Positions 10,469 through 19,030 of a stretch of 20,702 bases of DNA are shown piece after piece. The stretch is taken from positions 1-20,702 of IMG/VR virus record IMGVR_UViG_3300021424_000287; one strand, written 5' to 3'. The stretch's first letter is position 1. Each line of letters starts with the position of its first letter. The DNA is from a virus. The notes below the pieces were generated by a model, which saw only the letters and a list, made by a program, of their open reading frames with translations, was not told where the DNA came from and made no database searches. The translations under genes were made by a program, and so were the position numbers.

Positions 10469-12121
10469 TTGGCTGCCCAGACCCCCCGGCATGAGCCTCT
10501 CCACATTACCTCCTCCTCCCGGTATGGAAGGTCTACCGGATCTGACCCCCGTGTCCTCAAGTTAGCCGAGAAGCTGAAGCACGACTTTGCCCCGTACTCG
10601 CGCAAGTTGTTGCGTATTGTCAACAAGCAAGGAAAGATCGTTCCCCTCGCCCTGAATAAGGGTCAGATGCTGGTGCATGAGGAGATCGAGGCGCAGCGTA
10701 GGGAGACGGGTAAGGTTCGCGTATTGATCCTGAAGGCGCGTCAGTTAGGTATCTCGACCTATGTACAGGGGAGGTACTTCTGGCGGGTGACGGGTCAGCG
10801 GAACAGTTCGGCGTTTGTGCTATCTCACTTGGCGGAATCGACCTCCAGTATTTTCAGGATGGTCAGTTTCTTCTACGACAAGTTGCAGCATCCGTTCTTT
10901 AAGCCGCCCCTGAAGAGTCGCTCTCAGGGGTTTATTGCTTTTGCGGGGATTGAGTCTCAGTACCGGGTAGGTACGGCGCGGACGGGTCAGACGGGTCGTG
11001 GTCAGACCAACCAGTTTGTGCATGGGTCGGAGGTGGCTTACTACCCCGAGGGGACGGATATCTCGGCTGGTCTATTGCAGACGGTTGGCGATGAGGGGAC
11101 GGAGGTGATTCTGGAGTCCACCGCCAACGGTATGTCGGGGTGGTTTTACGAAGCGTGTATGAAGGCTCTCCGAGGGGAGGGCGAGTACAAGTTGATTTTC
11201 GTTCCTTGGTTTCTCTTGCCGGAGTATGCGCGGAAAGCCCCCGGTGACTTTGAGAGGACTGAGGAGGAAGAAGGTTTAGCGGAAGAGTATGACCTTTCGG
11301 ACGACCAGTTGTTCTGGCGTAGGGGGAAGGTTGCGGAGTTGGGGGATGATCTTTTCCGGCAGGAGTATCCGGCTACGCCGTTAGAGGCGTTCCTGACCAC
11401 GGGCAGAACCTTCGTTGAACCGAAGTATTTGGATTCGGTTCAGGATGAGGTGTGGTCGCCGACGTTTGTTGGGGACGTTAGGGAAGGCGCTTTCATTCCC
11501 TGTGCCGGTGGCCCTCTTCGGGTTTGGTCTCCTCCGATGGAGGGGGAGCATTACTCGATTGGGGTAGACGTTGCTGAGGGGCTAGAGAACGGTGACTACA
11601 GTTGTGCGCAGGTAGTGGACTCGAATGGTCGTCAGGTAGCCTGCTGGCACGGTCACGTTGACCCTTGGGAATATGGTGACATCTTGAAATCCCTAGGGTA
11701 CTATTATAAAAAGGCGTGGCTCTTGGTTGAGAGAAACAACCACGGGCTGACCACTCTGCGTAGATTACAGGATTTGGGGTATCCAAATCTATATGTCGAG
11801 CAGACGGTCGATCACGCTTATGGGGACAAGATGACCCGGAAGGCGGGGTGGCTTACGACGGGTAAGACCAAGCCGCTGATCATCGACAACCTCGCCGCCC
11901 TGATTCGTCAGGGAGAAGGGGGGATCGCTGATAAGGAGTTGCTGGAAGAGTTGCGGACGTACGTCATAGACGGGCGGGGCAAGACGAATGCTGCGCATGG
12001 ATGCTTTGACGATAGAGTCATTGCATACGCGATTGCGCTTTTCGGATTGAACTCCATGCCGCGTCGTGAGCGAACGTGGACTACTAGACCAGAAATTGCT
12101 GATTCAGTTGCGGGTTACTAA
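10469..12121 (+). CDS. terL: Terminase large subunit (packaging ATPase-nuclease)
   Basis: A 550-residue protein with both terminase domains. ATPase: Walker A variant LKARQLGIST (88-97), Walker B region NQFVHGSEVA (181-190), and the coupling motif ESTANG (216-221). Nuclease (RNase H-like): GVDVAEG with Asp367 (365-371), LLVERN with Glu421, and CFDDRVIA with Asp514/Asp515. It translocates DNA into the prohead and cuts the concatemer. The start is TTG at 10469 with GGGAGG 8 nt before. The stop overlaps the portal ATG as TAATG. Length is normal for the family. The codon usage (many T-ending and G-ending codons) differs a little from the A-rich style of the scaffold gene. Confidence 0.95.
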   Translation: MAAQTPRHEPLHITSSSRYGRSTGSDPRVLKLAEKLKHDFAPYSRKLLRIVNKQGKIVPLALNKGQMLVHEEIEAQRRETGKVRVLILKARQLGISTYVQGRYFWRVTGQRNSSAFVLSHLAESTSSIFRMVSFFYDKLQHPFFKPPLKSRSQGFIAFAGIESQYRVGTARTGQTGRGQTNQFVHGSEVAYYPEGTDISAGLLQTVGDEGTEVILESTANGMSGWFYEACMKALRGEGEYKLIFVPWFLLPEYARKAPGDFERTEEEEGLAEEYDLSDDQLFWRRGKVAELGDDLFRQEYPATPLEAFLTTGRTFVEPKYLDSVQDEVWSPTFVGDVREGAFIPCAGGPLRVWSPPMEGEHYSIGVDVAEGLENGDYSCAQVVDSNGRQVACWHGHVDPWEYGDILKSLGYYYKKAWLLVERNNHGLTTLRRLQDLGYPNLYVEQTVDHAYGDKMTRKAGWLTTGKTKPLIIDNLAALIRQGEGGIADKELLEELRTYVIDGRGKTNAAHGCFDDRVIAYAIALFGLNSMPRRERTWTTRPEIADSVAGY

Positions 12122-14124
12122 TGAGCAAAGAAGACAAATATCCTGAGCCGGGCGATCTCGTAGTCGAGAACGGCATGTCTTCGCCGACAGACGCGCAATC
12201 TGCGGTTTTCAATGATCTTGGTTCCCGGCTTCGCTCTCAGTTTGAAACTTGGAAAGATTCTCGCCAGCGTATAGAAGACGAATGGCTTGTTGATCTACGC
12301 CAGTTCCTTGGCATTTACGAGCCTGACATTTTGGCGCGGCTGCCGCCCGGACGATCGCGAGTGTTCGTCGGCCTGACCCGAACTAAGGTCATGGCTGCCT
12401 ACTCCCGTATTGTCGATTTGCTCTTCCAACCGGGAGAGTATTTTTATTCGCTGAACCCTACGCCGATCCCCACGATCCCGGGCTTAGAAGCCAAGTTGAT
12501 GGTCGAGGCGGCGAAGGAAATGAAGATGCTGACCGGGCTTGAGCCTTCACAGGCTCAGGACTTGATCCGCGAACGCACCGAAGAGATCAAGAAGTACATC
12601 AAGAAGGAAGCCGACGAACGTGCTGAGAAGATGACCGAGGTCATCCATGATCAGACGACCGAGGCCAACCTTGAGATGAAACTCAAAGAGACCATCATGG
12701 AGATGTGTATCTTTGGGACTGGCGCCATCAAGGCGGGAACGCTTCGTGTGGAGCGATCTGGTCATTGGCGGCACAACGGCGAACAGCATGTGCTGATTTA
12801 CGAGGAGAGGGTTCTTCCTGAGATCGAGAGTGTCTCGGTCTTTGATTTGTACCCAGATCCGTTTGCGACCTCGATGGAAGATTCGACGGGAATCTACCGT
12901 CGTCACGTTCTTACCAAGTCGCAACTGGCGGAGTTGAAAGACTCGCCGGGTTTTGACGATCAAGCGATTGACTACATCCTGACGAACTTCCGCCACGGCA
13001 ACCATCAAGAGTTGCAGCATGAGCGGGATCGTCGCAATCTGGGCAATGTAAACGAGTACTCGGAATCGAATCGATACGAGGTGCTTGAATTTTGGGGTGA
13101 CATCGTCGGTTCAGATCTCCGCGATGCCGGTGTTGAGATAGAGGATTCTGATCTCAACTCCATCTTCTCGGCCAACGTTTGGCTCTGCTCAGACCGCGTA
13201 TTGAAGGCGCAGATCAACCCAATTCCTGGGGCGGAGATTCCATACAAGTTGGCTCCGTACGAGAAGACCCCCCACCAGTTCTGGGGCGTAGGCGTACCGC
13301 GCCAGATGCGCGACAGCCAGACGACGATGAACGCGGCAACCCGCATCTTCATCGACAACATGGCGATCTCCTCCGGCCCACTTGTTGAAGTGAACACGGA
13401 TCTGATTGCGGCTGGCGAAGACCCGACGCAGATCTACCCGTGGCGCATCTTCCTGCGTGAAGGCGGCGATGCTGCCATGCCGATGGTGCGTTTCTACCAG
13501 CCGGAGAGTAATGCGAATGCATTGTCTGGGGTGATCGAGTTGTTCCGTCGGTTCGCCGATGAGACCACCTCGCTCCCCTCTTATACCCACGGATCGACTT
13601 CTGGCGGCATGAACAAGACCGCAACCGGAATGTCGATGTTGATGGGTGCGGCCAGCATTTCGCTGAAGTCTGTCATCAAGAATATTGACGACTTCCTACT
13701 GGCGCCGATGGTTCGTGCGCTGTACGATTGGAACATGGCGTGGAACCCTGATGAGGACATCAAGGGTGACATGCGAATTATTGCGCGTGGCTCGACTGCT
13801 CTCATCCAGAAGGAAGTTCAGTCGCAGCGACTGCTGCAGTTTATGTCGTTGGTCGCGAACCCGGCTATAGGTCAGATGGTGAACTTTGAAGCACTCATCA
13901 AGGACATCGCCAAGTCTCTCGACATCGACGCAGACCGTATTCTCAAGGAAATGCCAGAGCAAGGAATGGGAGAAATGAATGGGGCTGAAGTTGAACAAGG
14001 ATCAGGCGAGGGCGTTGCTGGAGTTGGCCAGCCACCCTCAGTGGATAGTCTTGTCCAGCCTGCTCCGCCAACGCCTCGCCCAATGCCACAAGGCTCTGGA
14101 AACAACGGACAACTACCGCTTTGA
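12121..14124 (+). CDS. Portal (head-tail connector) protein
   Basis: A 667-residue protein placed directly after the large terminase (1-nt overlap). Its middle and end show portal features: QFWGVGVPRQMRDSQTTMNA and NKTATGMSMLMGAASISLK, followed by the long helix IKNIDDFLLAPMVRALYDWN. It forms the dodecameric ring at one vertex through which DNA enters and leaves. Residues 130-185 are strongly helical and charged (EEIKKYIKKEADERAEK). The last 49 residues are Gly/Pro/Gln-rich and low in complexity, and lie exactly where another gene overlaps in a different frame. Size and order resemble podovirus-type connectors. Confidence 0.88.
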   Translation: MSKEDKYPEPGDLVVENGMSSPTDAQSAVFNDLGSRLRSQFETWKDSRQRIEDEWLVDLRQFLGIYEPDILARLPPGRSRVFVGLTRTKVMAAYSRIVDLLFQPGEYFYSLNPTPIPTIPGLEAKLMVEAAKEMKMLTGLEPSQAQDLIRERTEEIKKYIKKEADERAEKMTEVIHDQTTEANLEMKLKETIMEMCIFGTGAIKAGTLRVERSGHWRHNGEQHVLIYEERVLPEIESVSVFDLYPDPFATSMEDSTGIYRRHVLTKSQLAELKDSPGFDDQAIDYILTNFRHGNHQELQHERDRRNLGNVNEYSESNRYEVLEFWGDIVGSDLRDAGVEIEDSDLNSIFSANVWLCSDRVLKAQINPIPGAEIPYKLAPYEKTPHQFWGVGVPRQMRDSQTTMNAATRIFIDNMAISSGPLVEVNTDLIAAGEDPTQIYPWRIFLREGGDAAMPMVRFYQPESNANALSGVIELFRRFADETTSLPSYTHGSTSGGMNKTATGMSMLMGAASISLKSVIKNIDDFLLAPMVRALYDWNMAWNPDEDIKGDMRIIARGSTALIQKEVQSQRLLQFMSLVANPAIGQMVNFEALIKDIAKSLDIDADRILKEMPEQGMGEMNGAEVEQGSGEGVAGVGQPPSVDSLVQPAPPTPRPMPQGSGNNGQLPL

Positions 14125-14230
14125 GCAAGGTAAGGTCGTTGAGTTAAGAGCATTACTTGAGTTAGAGGATTCGGCGAAAGCCGTACTGGAAGCAGCGAAT
14201 CGGGGAACGATACACGCTGTTGAACTTTGA
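13979..14230 (+). CDS. Small phage protein overlapping the portal C-terminus
   Basis: An 83-residue protein, helical throughout (MGLKLNKDQARALLELASHP..., then LLRQRLAQCHKALETTDNYRFEQGK, VVELRALLELED). A protein of this pattern is common directly after the portal gene in podovirus-like phages. GGAG lies 6 nt before the ATG. It overlaps the portal gene by 146 nt, more than half of its own length, in a different frame. Its ordered pattern contrasts with the portal's low-complexity tail in the same DNA, so this frame is probably the older of the two here. Function unknown. Confidence 0.78.
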   Translation: MGLKLNKDQARALLELASHPQWIVLSSLLRQRLAQCHKALETTDNYRFEQGKVVELRALLELEDSAKAVLEAANRGTIHAVEL

Positions 14231-14263
14231 TCCGATACGCCAATAGGCCCGGAGTGAGAAAAA

Positions 14264-15166
14264 ATGGCAAGTAGGAATGATCCAGCAAAGCTGGAAGCTG
14301 AAGCGAACGCTCTGATTGAACAGTATCAGAAGGCGCGAGAGGAATCTTCAAAGGGGAAGCCCCAAGAGGACACACCTGAAGAGCCGCAGCCGGAAGACGT
14401 TCAGGAAGAGACTCCACCTGTCGAGCCGCAGGATACGGAGGCTGAGGTAAAGGCCAAGTCAGACGATGACACAGGTGCGTCGGAGTCTGATGAAAACTGG
14501 AAGGCGCAACTTGCCAAGGCGGAACACCGCTACAAAAACGCGCAGTCCAGAATGACGAAGGCGATCGAGGAAGCCAAGGCCGCTAAACAACTTAGCGATA
14601 CCCTTGCTAATCGAGTAGCCCTGCTTGAACAAGAGTTGTCTCAGAAGTTAGAACAGCAAGGCCCAGATCCGGAAGTAGAAGCACTGGAACGCGACTACCC
14701 AGATATTGCGAAGCCGCTGTTGAAACAACTTCAGAAGTTACAAAACGAACTCAAGCAGACAGCGCAACTTCATCGGAAGTCAGAGGAAGAGAGAAGTTTG
14801 GAGGCGCACGTCGCGTCGGTTAAAGCGAAGCATCCTGATTTCGCTGATATCGCAAACGATGATGGCTTCCAAGAATGGCTCGACGGACAAACCGCAACTT
14901 GGAAACGGATTGCCAAAGCGGGGACGTCTGAGGAAGTTATCGAGCTTCTCGACCGATATAAGGGCGTTAAGAATTCAGCACCCAAGACGGACGTAACGTC
15001 TGAGGCAAAGAAATTGGCAGAGCCAAAATTGCCGAAGGCGCGAAATCCAAACGTGAGCGGAAAACGGTTTTGGACTCGCAATGAGATCAATTCTTTGAGT
15101 CGCCGAGACTTCGAGCGGTTTGAAGGAGAGATCGACAAGGCTTGGGCTGAGGGCCGTGTCCGCTAG
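14264..15166 (+). CDS. Capsid scaffolding protein
   Basis: A 300-residue protein, placed between portal and capsid. Residues 28-75 are a disordered Pro/Glu-rich acidic stretch. Residues 80-180 are a coiled coil (ENWKAQLAKAEHRYKNAQSR, then ...VALLEQELSQKLEQQG, LKQLQKLQNELKQ). The C-terminus is basic and compact (RFWTRNEINSLSRRDFERFE), as in scaffolds that contact the coat protein with a C-terminal helical domain. It guides assembly of the prohead and is then released or degraded; no protease is visible here. GGAG lies about 10 nt before the ATG. Confidence 0.85.
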   Translation: MASRNDPAKLEAEANALIEQYQKAREESSKGKPQEDTPEEPQPEDVQEETPPVEPQDTEAEVKAKSDDDTGASESDENWKAQLAKAEHRYKNAQSRMTKAIEEAKAAKQLSDTLANRVALLEQELSQKLEQQGPDPEVEALERDYPDIAKPLLKQLQKLQNELKQTAQLHRKSEEERSLEAHVASVKAKHPDFADIANDDGFQEWLDGQTATWKRIAKAGTSEEVIELLDRYKGVKNSAPKTDVTSEAKKLAEPKLPKARNPNVSGKRFWTRNEINSLSRRDFERFEGEIDKAWAEGRVR

Positions 15167-15196
15167 GGTAAAAATTTATCTTAGAGGTATTTTGAA

Positions 15197-16078
15197 ATGG
15201 CTATGAACTTTACGGTCGCCAATGGCGGCTGGGTTGCGAACGGTGCCGCTGGCTTCGTCCCTGATATCTTCTCGAAGAAGTTGCAGGCGAAGTTCTACGC
15301 GGCGTCTGTTCTTGAGCAGGTGACGAACAACGATTACGAGGGTGAGATCTCTGGTCAGGGTTCGAAGGTTGTGATCCGTACGGTTCCGGCGATCACCGTC
15401 GCGAACTACACCGGCACGATCTCGTATCAGGACGTGACGACCTCGACCATCGAGTTGCTCGTTGACAAGGCCAAGTCGTACGCCTTCAAGGTGGACGATG
15501 TGCTGAAGGCCGAAAGCGACATCTCGTTCTGGGATGAGGCTGCTCGTGACGCTTCTGAGCAGATGCGCATTGCTGTCGAGACGGACGTTCTCGGCAACAT
15601 TGTGTCTGGCGTTCAGGCTGGAAACGTGGTGGATGTTGGCACCACGCCGACCGCGTCGAACATCCTCGACCCGATCCTTGAGGCTGCTCGTATCCTCGAC
15701 GAAGACAACATTCCGGATAGCGACCGCTTCCTCGTTGTCTCGCCGAAGGTGATCGAACTTCTCAAGAAGTCCGATCTGAAGTTCGCGTACCTCACTGGTG
15801 ACTCGGCTTCGCCGCTCCGCAACGGCAAGGTTGGCATGATCGACCGCTTCACGGTCTATCAGTCGAACCTCCTCGCCGCTGGTTCGGGCGGTGACTCTGG
15901 CAAGCGCCTCTGCTTGGCTGGTCACAAGAAGTTCGCGTGCTTCGCTTCGCAGTTCACCAACACTGAGACGGTTCGCCTTGAGTCGTCCTTCGGTGACGGT
16001 GTGCGCGGCCTGAAGGTCTACGGCTACAAGGTTGTTCACCCGACCTGCGGCGTGGCTCTCAAGCTGAACGGCATGTAA
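15197..16078 (+). CDS. Major capsid protein
   Basis: A 293-residue protein directly after the scaffold gene. It shows the HK97-fold arrangement used by P22-like coat proteins of short length: an N-terminal arm (FVPDIFSKKLQAKFY), E-loop region (GSKVVIRTVPAITVANYTG), spine helix region (AARDASEQMRIAVETDVLG), and a C-terminal sheet (RLESSFGDGVRGLKVYGYKV). Its codons are strongly biased (AAG, GTT, CTC, TCG), which is usual for the most abundant virion protein. AGAGG lies 9 nt before the ATG. A strong stem-loop follows within 10 nt of the stop. Confidence 0.88.
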   Translation: MAMNFTVANGGWVANGAAGFVPDIFSKKLQAKFYAASVLEQVTNNDYEGEISGQGSKVVIRTVPAITVANYTGTISYQDVTTSTIELLVDKAKSYAFKVDDVLKAESDISFWDEAARDASEQMRIAVETDVLGNIVSGVQAGNVVDVGTTPTASNILDPILEAARILDEDNIPDSDRFLVVSPKVIELLKKSDLKFAYLTGDSASPLRNGKVGMIDRFTVYQSNLLAAGSGGDSGKRLCLAGHKKFACFASQFTNTETVRLESSFGDGVRGLKVYGYKVVHPTCGVALKLNGM

Positions 16079-16085
16079 TTGGAGA

Positions 16086-16115
16086 GGGGAGGGTATGGGA
16101 AACCATACTCTCCCC
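16086..16115 (+). terminator. Stem-loop after the capsid gene, GAAA tetraloop
   Basis: GGGGAGGGTATGG (16086-16098) pairs with CCATACTCTCCCC (16103-16115) through 13 bp with one G-T wobble, capped by a GAAA (GNRA) tetraloop. It is followed by GACCCTTT, a weak T-tract. Position after the capsid gene suits a partial terminator or a 3' end stabiliser that keeps capsid message more abundant than the downstream genes. Confidence 0.72.
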
Positions 16116-16125
16116 GACCCTTTGG

Positions 16126-16371
16126 ATGGATATGAATAAGGACGAACTTTACGAGTACGCCAAAGCAAACTTTGGTGTGACTCTTGATAGGCGAAAGAAA
16201 CTTCAAGACTTGCAGGTCGAGGTTAATTCACTCGGCGCACCCCCGACAAAAATCGAGGACATGCCAAGCCTGCCGATCAAGAAGTTGAAAAACAAACGTA
16301 CCGGCGTGATCTGGGACTGGAACCCTGTGTACGCTGACAACCCTGACTTAGAACCGTATTACGAAGGTTAA
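16126..16371 (+). CDS. Small head protein with HeH/Rho-N-like N-terminus
   Basis: An 81-residue protein. Its N-terminus (MNKDELYEYAKANFGVTLD, then RRKKLQDLQVEVNSLG) matches the short helix-extended-loop-helix segment seen in small phage head proteins between capsid and adaptor genes. The second half is TGVIWDWNPVYADNPDLEPYY. Probably a head-completion or decoration protein, by position only. The ATG at 16132 (third residue) is an equally good start. No strong ribosome binding site: GGATGG precedes the second ATG. Confidence 0.72.
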   Translation: MDMNKDELYEYAKANFGVTLDRRKKLQDLQVEVNSLGAPPTKIEDMPSLPIKKLKNKRTGVIWDWNPVYADNPDLEPYYEG

Positions 16372-16374
16372 AAC

Positions 16375-17067
16375 ATGGCTACGGTAAAAGTGGTTGACAT
16401 CATAGACCGTGCGCAGATCATCCTTCAGGATACGACTGGCACTCGCTGGGCGAAGCAGGAACTTCTGAAGTTCTTCAACGACGCGCAGCGCGAAGTCGTT
16501 CTTGTTCGTCCTGATGCGAAGACTGTCAACACGTCATTCGATTGTGTGGCTGGATCTAAACAGACCCTACCCTCCGCTGCTTTGCGATTGCTCGATGTTG
16601 TTCGCAACGTCGGCGGCAAGGCGATTCGGCAGATTGATCGCCGAATCATGGACGATCAGCTTCCCGATTGGCATAACACGCCAACTGCGGGAACTGTTCT
16701 GATCGAACACTACATCTACAACCCGCTCGATCCGAAGACGTTTTATCTCTATCCGAAGCCGACTAACACCGCTCAGATTGAGATCGTCTACAGTTCCGCT
16801 CCGAATACGATCACTTCGACTGGCGGCCCGAACGATCTTGCGGACATCTCGACTACGACCATCGACATCGATGACATCTACGCGAACGCGATCCTCGATT
16901 ACCTGCTCTACCGGGCGTACTCGAAGGACTCTGAATACGCGGGTAATGTTGCCCGTGCGCAGGCTCATCTGCAGGCTTTCCAAAACGCCCTCGGTATCAA
17001 GACGCAGTCGGACTCTGCTTCGACCCCGCGTCCTCGTATCCCGCCGGGTAGCGGAGCCGCAGCGTGA
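16375..17067 (+). CDS. Head-tail adaptor protein (DUF6682-like)
   Basis: A 230-residue protein. It begins KVVDIIDRAQIILQDTTGTR followed by WAKQELLKFFNDAQREVVLVRPDA, a pattern found in the adaptor proteins of short-tailed phages that sit under the portal. The middle is beta-rich (TAQIEIVYSSAPNTI) and DDIYANAILDYLLYRAYSKD is helical. The C-terminus is Pro/Gly/Ala-rich and ends GSGAAA. It connects the portal to the tail tube or nozzle. The stop overlaps the next GTG as GTGA. Confidence 0.82.
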   Translation: MATVKVVDIIDRAQIILQDTTGTRWAKQELLKFFNDAQREVVLVRPDAKTVNTSFDCVAGSKQTLPSAALRLLDVVRNVGGKAIRQIDRRIMDDQLPDWHNTPTAGTVLIEHYIYNPLDPKTFYLYPKPTNTAQIEIVYSSAPNTITSTGGPNDLADISTTTIDIDDIYANAILDYLLYRAYSKDSEYAGNVARAQAHLQAFQNALGIKTQSDSASTPRPRIPPGSGAAA

Positions 17068-17699
17068 AATACACCGACTTGGCAAATAGGGTTCTTTTAG
17101 AGGTTCCCGGTTGCCCGGTGTTTTCTATTGCCCAGTGCATTAAGGACGCGGCAATCGAGTTCTGCATCAAGACTGACGTTTGGATTCAGCCGCTTGAGGA
17201 TTCGATCCTCCCTGCAAATACGAATGAGATCGATCTTAGTCCGCCTACGGGTTCTGAGATCAATCACGTTCTTGGACTGTACCGGAATCGCGGGACTTCG
17301 TCCTCGCCGAGTTACGAGAAGTTGTCTCCGGTCACGCCGGTAGACATCATCATGAAATCTGGGCGTGGGCCTGCGCGTTGCTACACGATGAACGACAGTG
17401 ACACGATCACCGTTGCTCCGACGCCGGAGGTGAGCGAGACGCTTTACGTTCTCTATTCCCTCAAGCCGTCGCAGAGTAGCACATCGATACCTGACTTCAT
17501 TGCCAATGAAAACTCGGAGACCCTGATCAAGGGTGCGTTGTACAGGCTCCAGATCCAGCCGGAAAAGGTTTGGTCTGACCCGAACAGGGCGAACATCAAC
17601 AAGAGCCTTTTCGACAAAGCCCTTGGTCTTGCGATCCGCAAGTCCAAGCATGGTTATGCGGGTGGCCCGTTGACCGTCGCACCTAGGGAGTTTGTATGA
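17064..17699 (+). CDS. Second head-tail adaptor / tail protein, GTG start
   Basis: A 211-residue protein that repeats the architecture of its neighbour: an N-terminal helix (YTDLANRVLLEVPGCP), IAQCIKDAAIEFCIKTDVWI, a beta-rich middle (SETLYVLYSLKPSQSS) and a helical end (LIKGALYRLQIQPEKVW). It resembles short-tailed phage adaptor or nozzle proteins in order and pattern, and may be a distant paralogue of the upstream gene. GTG start, overlapping the previous stop as GTGA. The stop TGA overlaps the next ATG. Confidence 0.78.
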   Translation: MKYTDLANRVLLEVPGCPVFSIAQCIKDAAIEFCIKTDVWIQPLEDSILPANTNEIDLSPPTGSEINHVLGLYRNRGTSSSPSYEKLSPVTPVDIIMKSGRGPARCYTMNDSDTITVAPTPEVSETLYVLYSLKPSQSSTSIPDFIANENSETLIKGALYRLQIQPEKVWSDPNRANINKSLFDKALGLAIRKSKHGYAGGPLTVAPREFV

Positions 17700-18067
17700 G
17701 TTACAGCGCAACTATCCCTCTGGTCGAGGGCGATACGCTTCCAGTCCTCTATGTATATCTTAAAGATAGCAATCAGGCTGCTACCGGGCAGATCCTCGAT
17801 GAGAGCGATCCCGCTACTTGGCAGCCGATAGACCTGACTGGATCTACCGTTCGTTTCAAAATCCGAGAAGTTGGATCTACGGCCATTAAGTCCACGCTGA
17901 CCGGAACGGTCACGGACGCCATCAATGGTCGAGTTGCCTTTCAATGGACTCCTGAGTCGTTGAACGCTGCCGGTGTTTATGAGGCTGAGATTGAAATGGA
18001 GACCTCCGGCGGGGGTGTTCAGACTGTCTACGACCTTATTAAACTTCGCGTTCGATCTGACTTCTAA
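17696..18067 (+). CDS. BppU N-terminal-like structural protein
   Basis: A 123-residue protein with the beta-sandwich pattern found in the N-terminal domain of phage baseplate upper proteins: IPLVEGDTLPVLYVYLKD, then DLTGSTVRFKIREVGSTA, GRVAFQWTPESLNAAGVYEA and VQTVYDLIKLRVR. It probably joins receptor-binding parts to the tail. No membrane or signal segment. ATGA overlap upstream, TAATG overlap downstream, so it is translated with its neighbours. Confidence 0.76.
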   Translation: MSYSATIPLVEGDTLPVLYVYLKDSNQAATGQILDESDPATWQPIDLTGSTVRFKIREVGSTAIKSTLTGTVTDAINGRVAFQWTPESLNAAGVYEAEIEMETSGGGVQTVYDLIKLRVRSDF

Positions 18068-19017
18068 TGATTCGTGTCGTCCTCGATCTCCCAAAACCTG
18101 TACAGGCTGCGCAGTTCCAGAAACTGCGTACTGAGCCGCTACATGCGTATGCGAGGGCTGTAACCCAGTACGTCGATCTAAAGGACGTACTCGAATACGC
18201 AGAACTTCGTGGGCCGCTGACCTACGTCAACGCTTATGCGTTGTCGCAGTACATTAACCTCAAGGCTGCCAACGTCGAGATTGATCCGACTCCGGTTGAC
18301 CGCTGGGTCAACGATACTCAGGTCGTCGCGGATCAGGTTCTTCTGGTATTCGACAAGGGGCTGTCAGATAGCCTGACCCAACTCGACGAGATCATTCTCA
18401 GTAATGAGAAGGTTCTCGACGACTTCGCTTTCCCGTTCGACTTTTACAAGCACGACACGGGCAAGGTTCTTGCCGATCTAGTAGCCCCCGCCACGGAAGA
18501 GGTTTCGTTTGGCGTATCCAAGGGGTTTTCAGACCTTCAAGGGCTTGCTGATGCGGTATCGAAAGGCTTTGAGACCCCGCAGGCAGACTCCTTCTCGATG
18601 GCCGACTCGTCAAGGATTGGCATCGGCAAGGGGCTGGACGATGAAGTCCCGACGCTTGAAGAGATCATCTTCGACATCGGATTCAATCTGGCTGATTCGC
18701 AATCTGCGGCAGACCATGCGCAGGTTGATACTACAAAGGGTTTTGCCGAGTCTGTATTATTAGGCGACTTTATCTACTCGTTTTTCTCTACACAGAGAAG
18801 CGAGTCGGTTGCAGCGTCAGACGAGGCTTCAGTACTGGTTGCGTACTCTCGTCTACCTGAAGAGACGGAGTATGTGATCGACGAGTTCTTGCTTGTGTTC
18901 GGTAAGAATCCGAGCGAGATGATGACCGCAGCAGACTCCGGCTTTTTAAGGATGACGGATTACGCCGACATCACTTACTTTGCCGAGGACTATGTTGGTT
19001 CTTCTCAATACTTCTAA
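18067..19017 (+). CDS. Repeat-rich virion structural protein
   Basis: A 316-residue protein. After an N-terminal 85 residues (RVVLDLPKPVQAAQF..., then YVNAYALSQYINL), residues 90-305 consist of about eleven copies of a degenerate 17-19 residue unit of the form KG-[F/L]-x-D/E followed by two acidic residues about 7 and 11 positions later: for example DKGLSDSLTQLDE, SKGFSDLQGLADA, GKGLDDEVPTLEE, TKGFAESVLLGDF. The regular spacing suggests a solenoid or a fibrous part of the tail. Similar D-K-G repeats are known in uncharacterised virion proteins; the precise role is unknown. Confidence 0.74.
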   Translation: MIRVVLDLPKPVQAAQFQKLRTEPLHAYARAVTQYVDLKDVLEYAELRGPLTYVNAYALSQYINLKAANVEIDPTPVDRWVNDTQVVADQVLLVFDKGLSDSLTQLDEIILSNEKVLDDFAFPFDFYKHDTGKVLADLVAPATEEVSFGVSKGFSDLQGLADAVSKGFETPQADSFSMADSSRIGIGKGLDDEVPTLEEIIFDIGFNLADSQSAADHAQVDTTKGFAESVLLGDFIYSFFSTQRSESVAASDEASVLVAYSRLPEETEYVIDEFLLVFGKNPSEMMTAADSGFLRMTDYADITYFAEDYVGSSQYF

Positions 19018-19030
19018 AGAGGCTATTTGA

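Noticed and set aside
15176-16168. Open frame of 330 codons on the minus strand opposite the capsid gene
   Set aside because: It is a shadow of the strongly codon-biased capsid gene: its product is Arg/Val/Leu-rich with no family motif, has no ribosome binding site, and opposes the late operon.
17097-17711. Open frame of 204 codons on the minus strand opposite the second adaptor gene
   Set aside because: Arg-rich shadow with no recognisable domain; the plus strand has two coupled structural genes with good overlaps.
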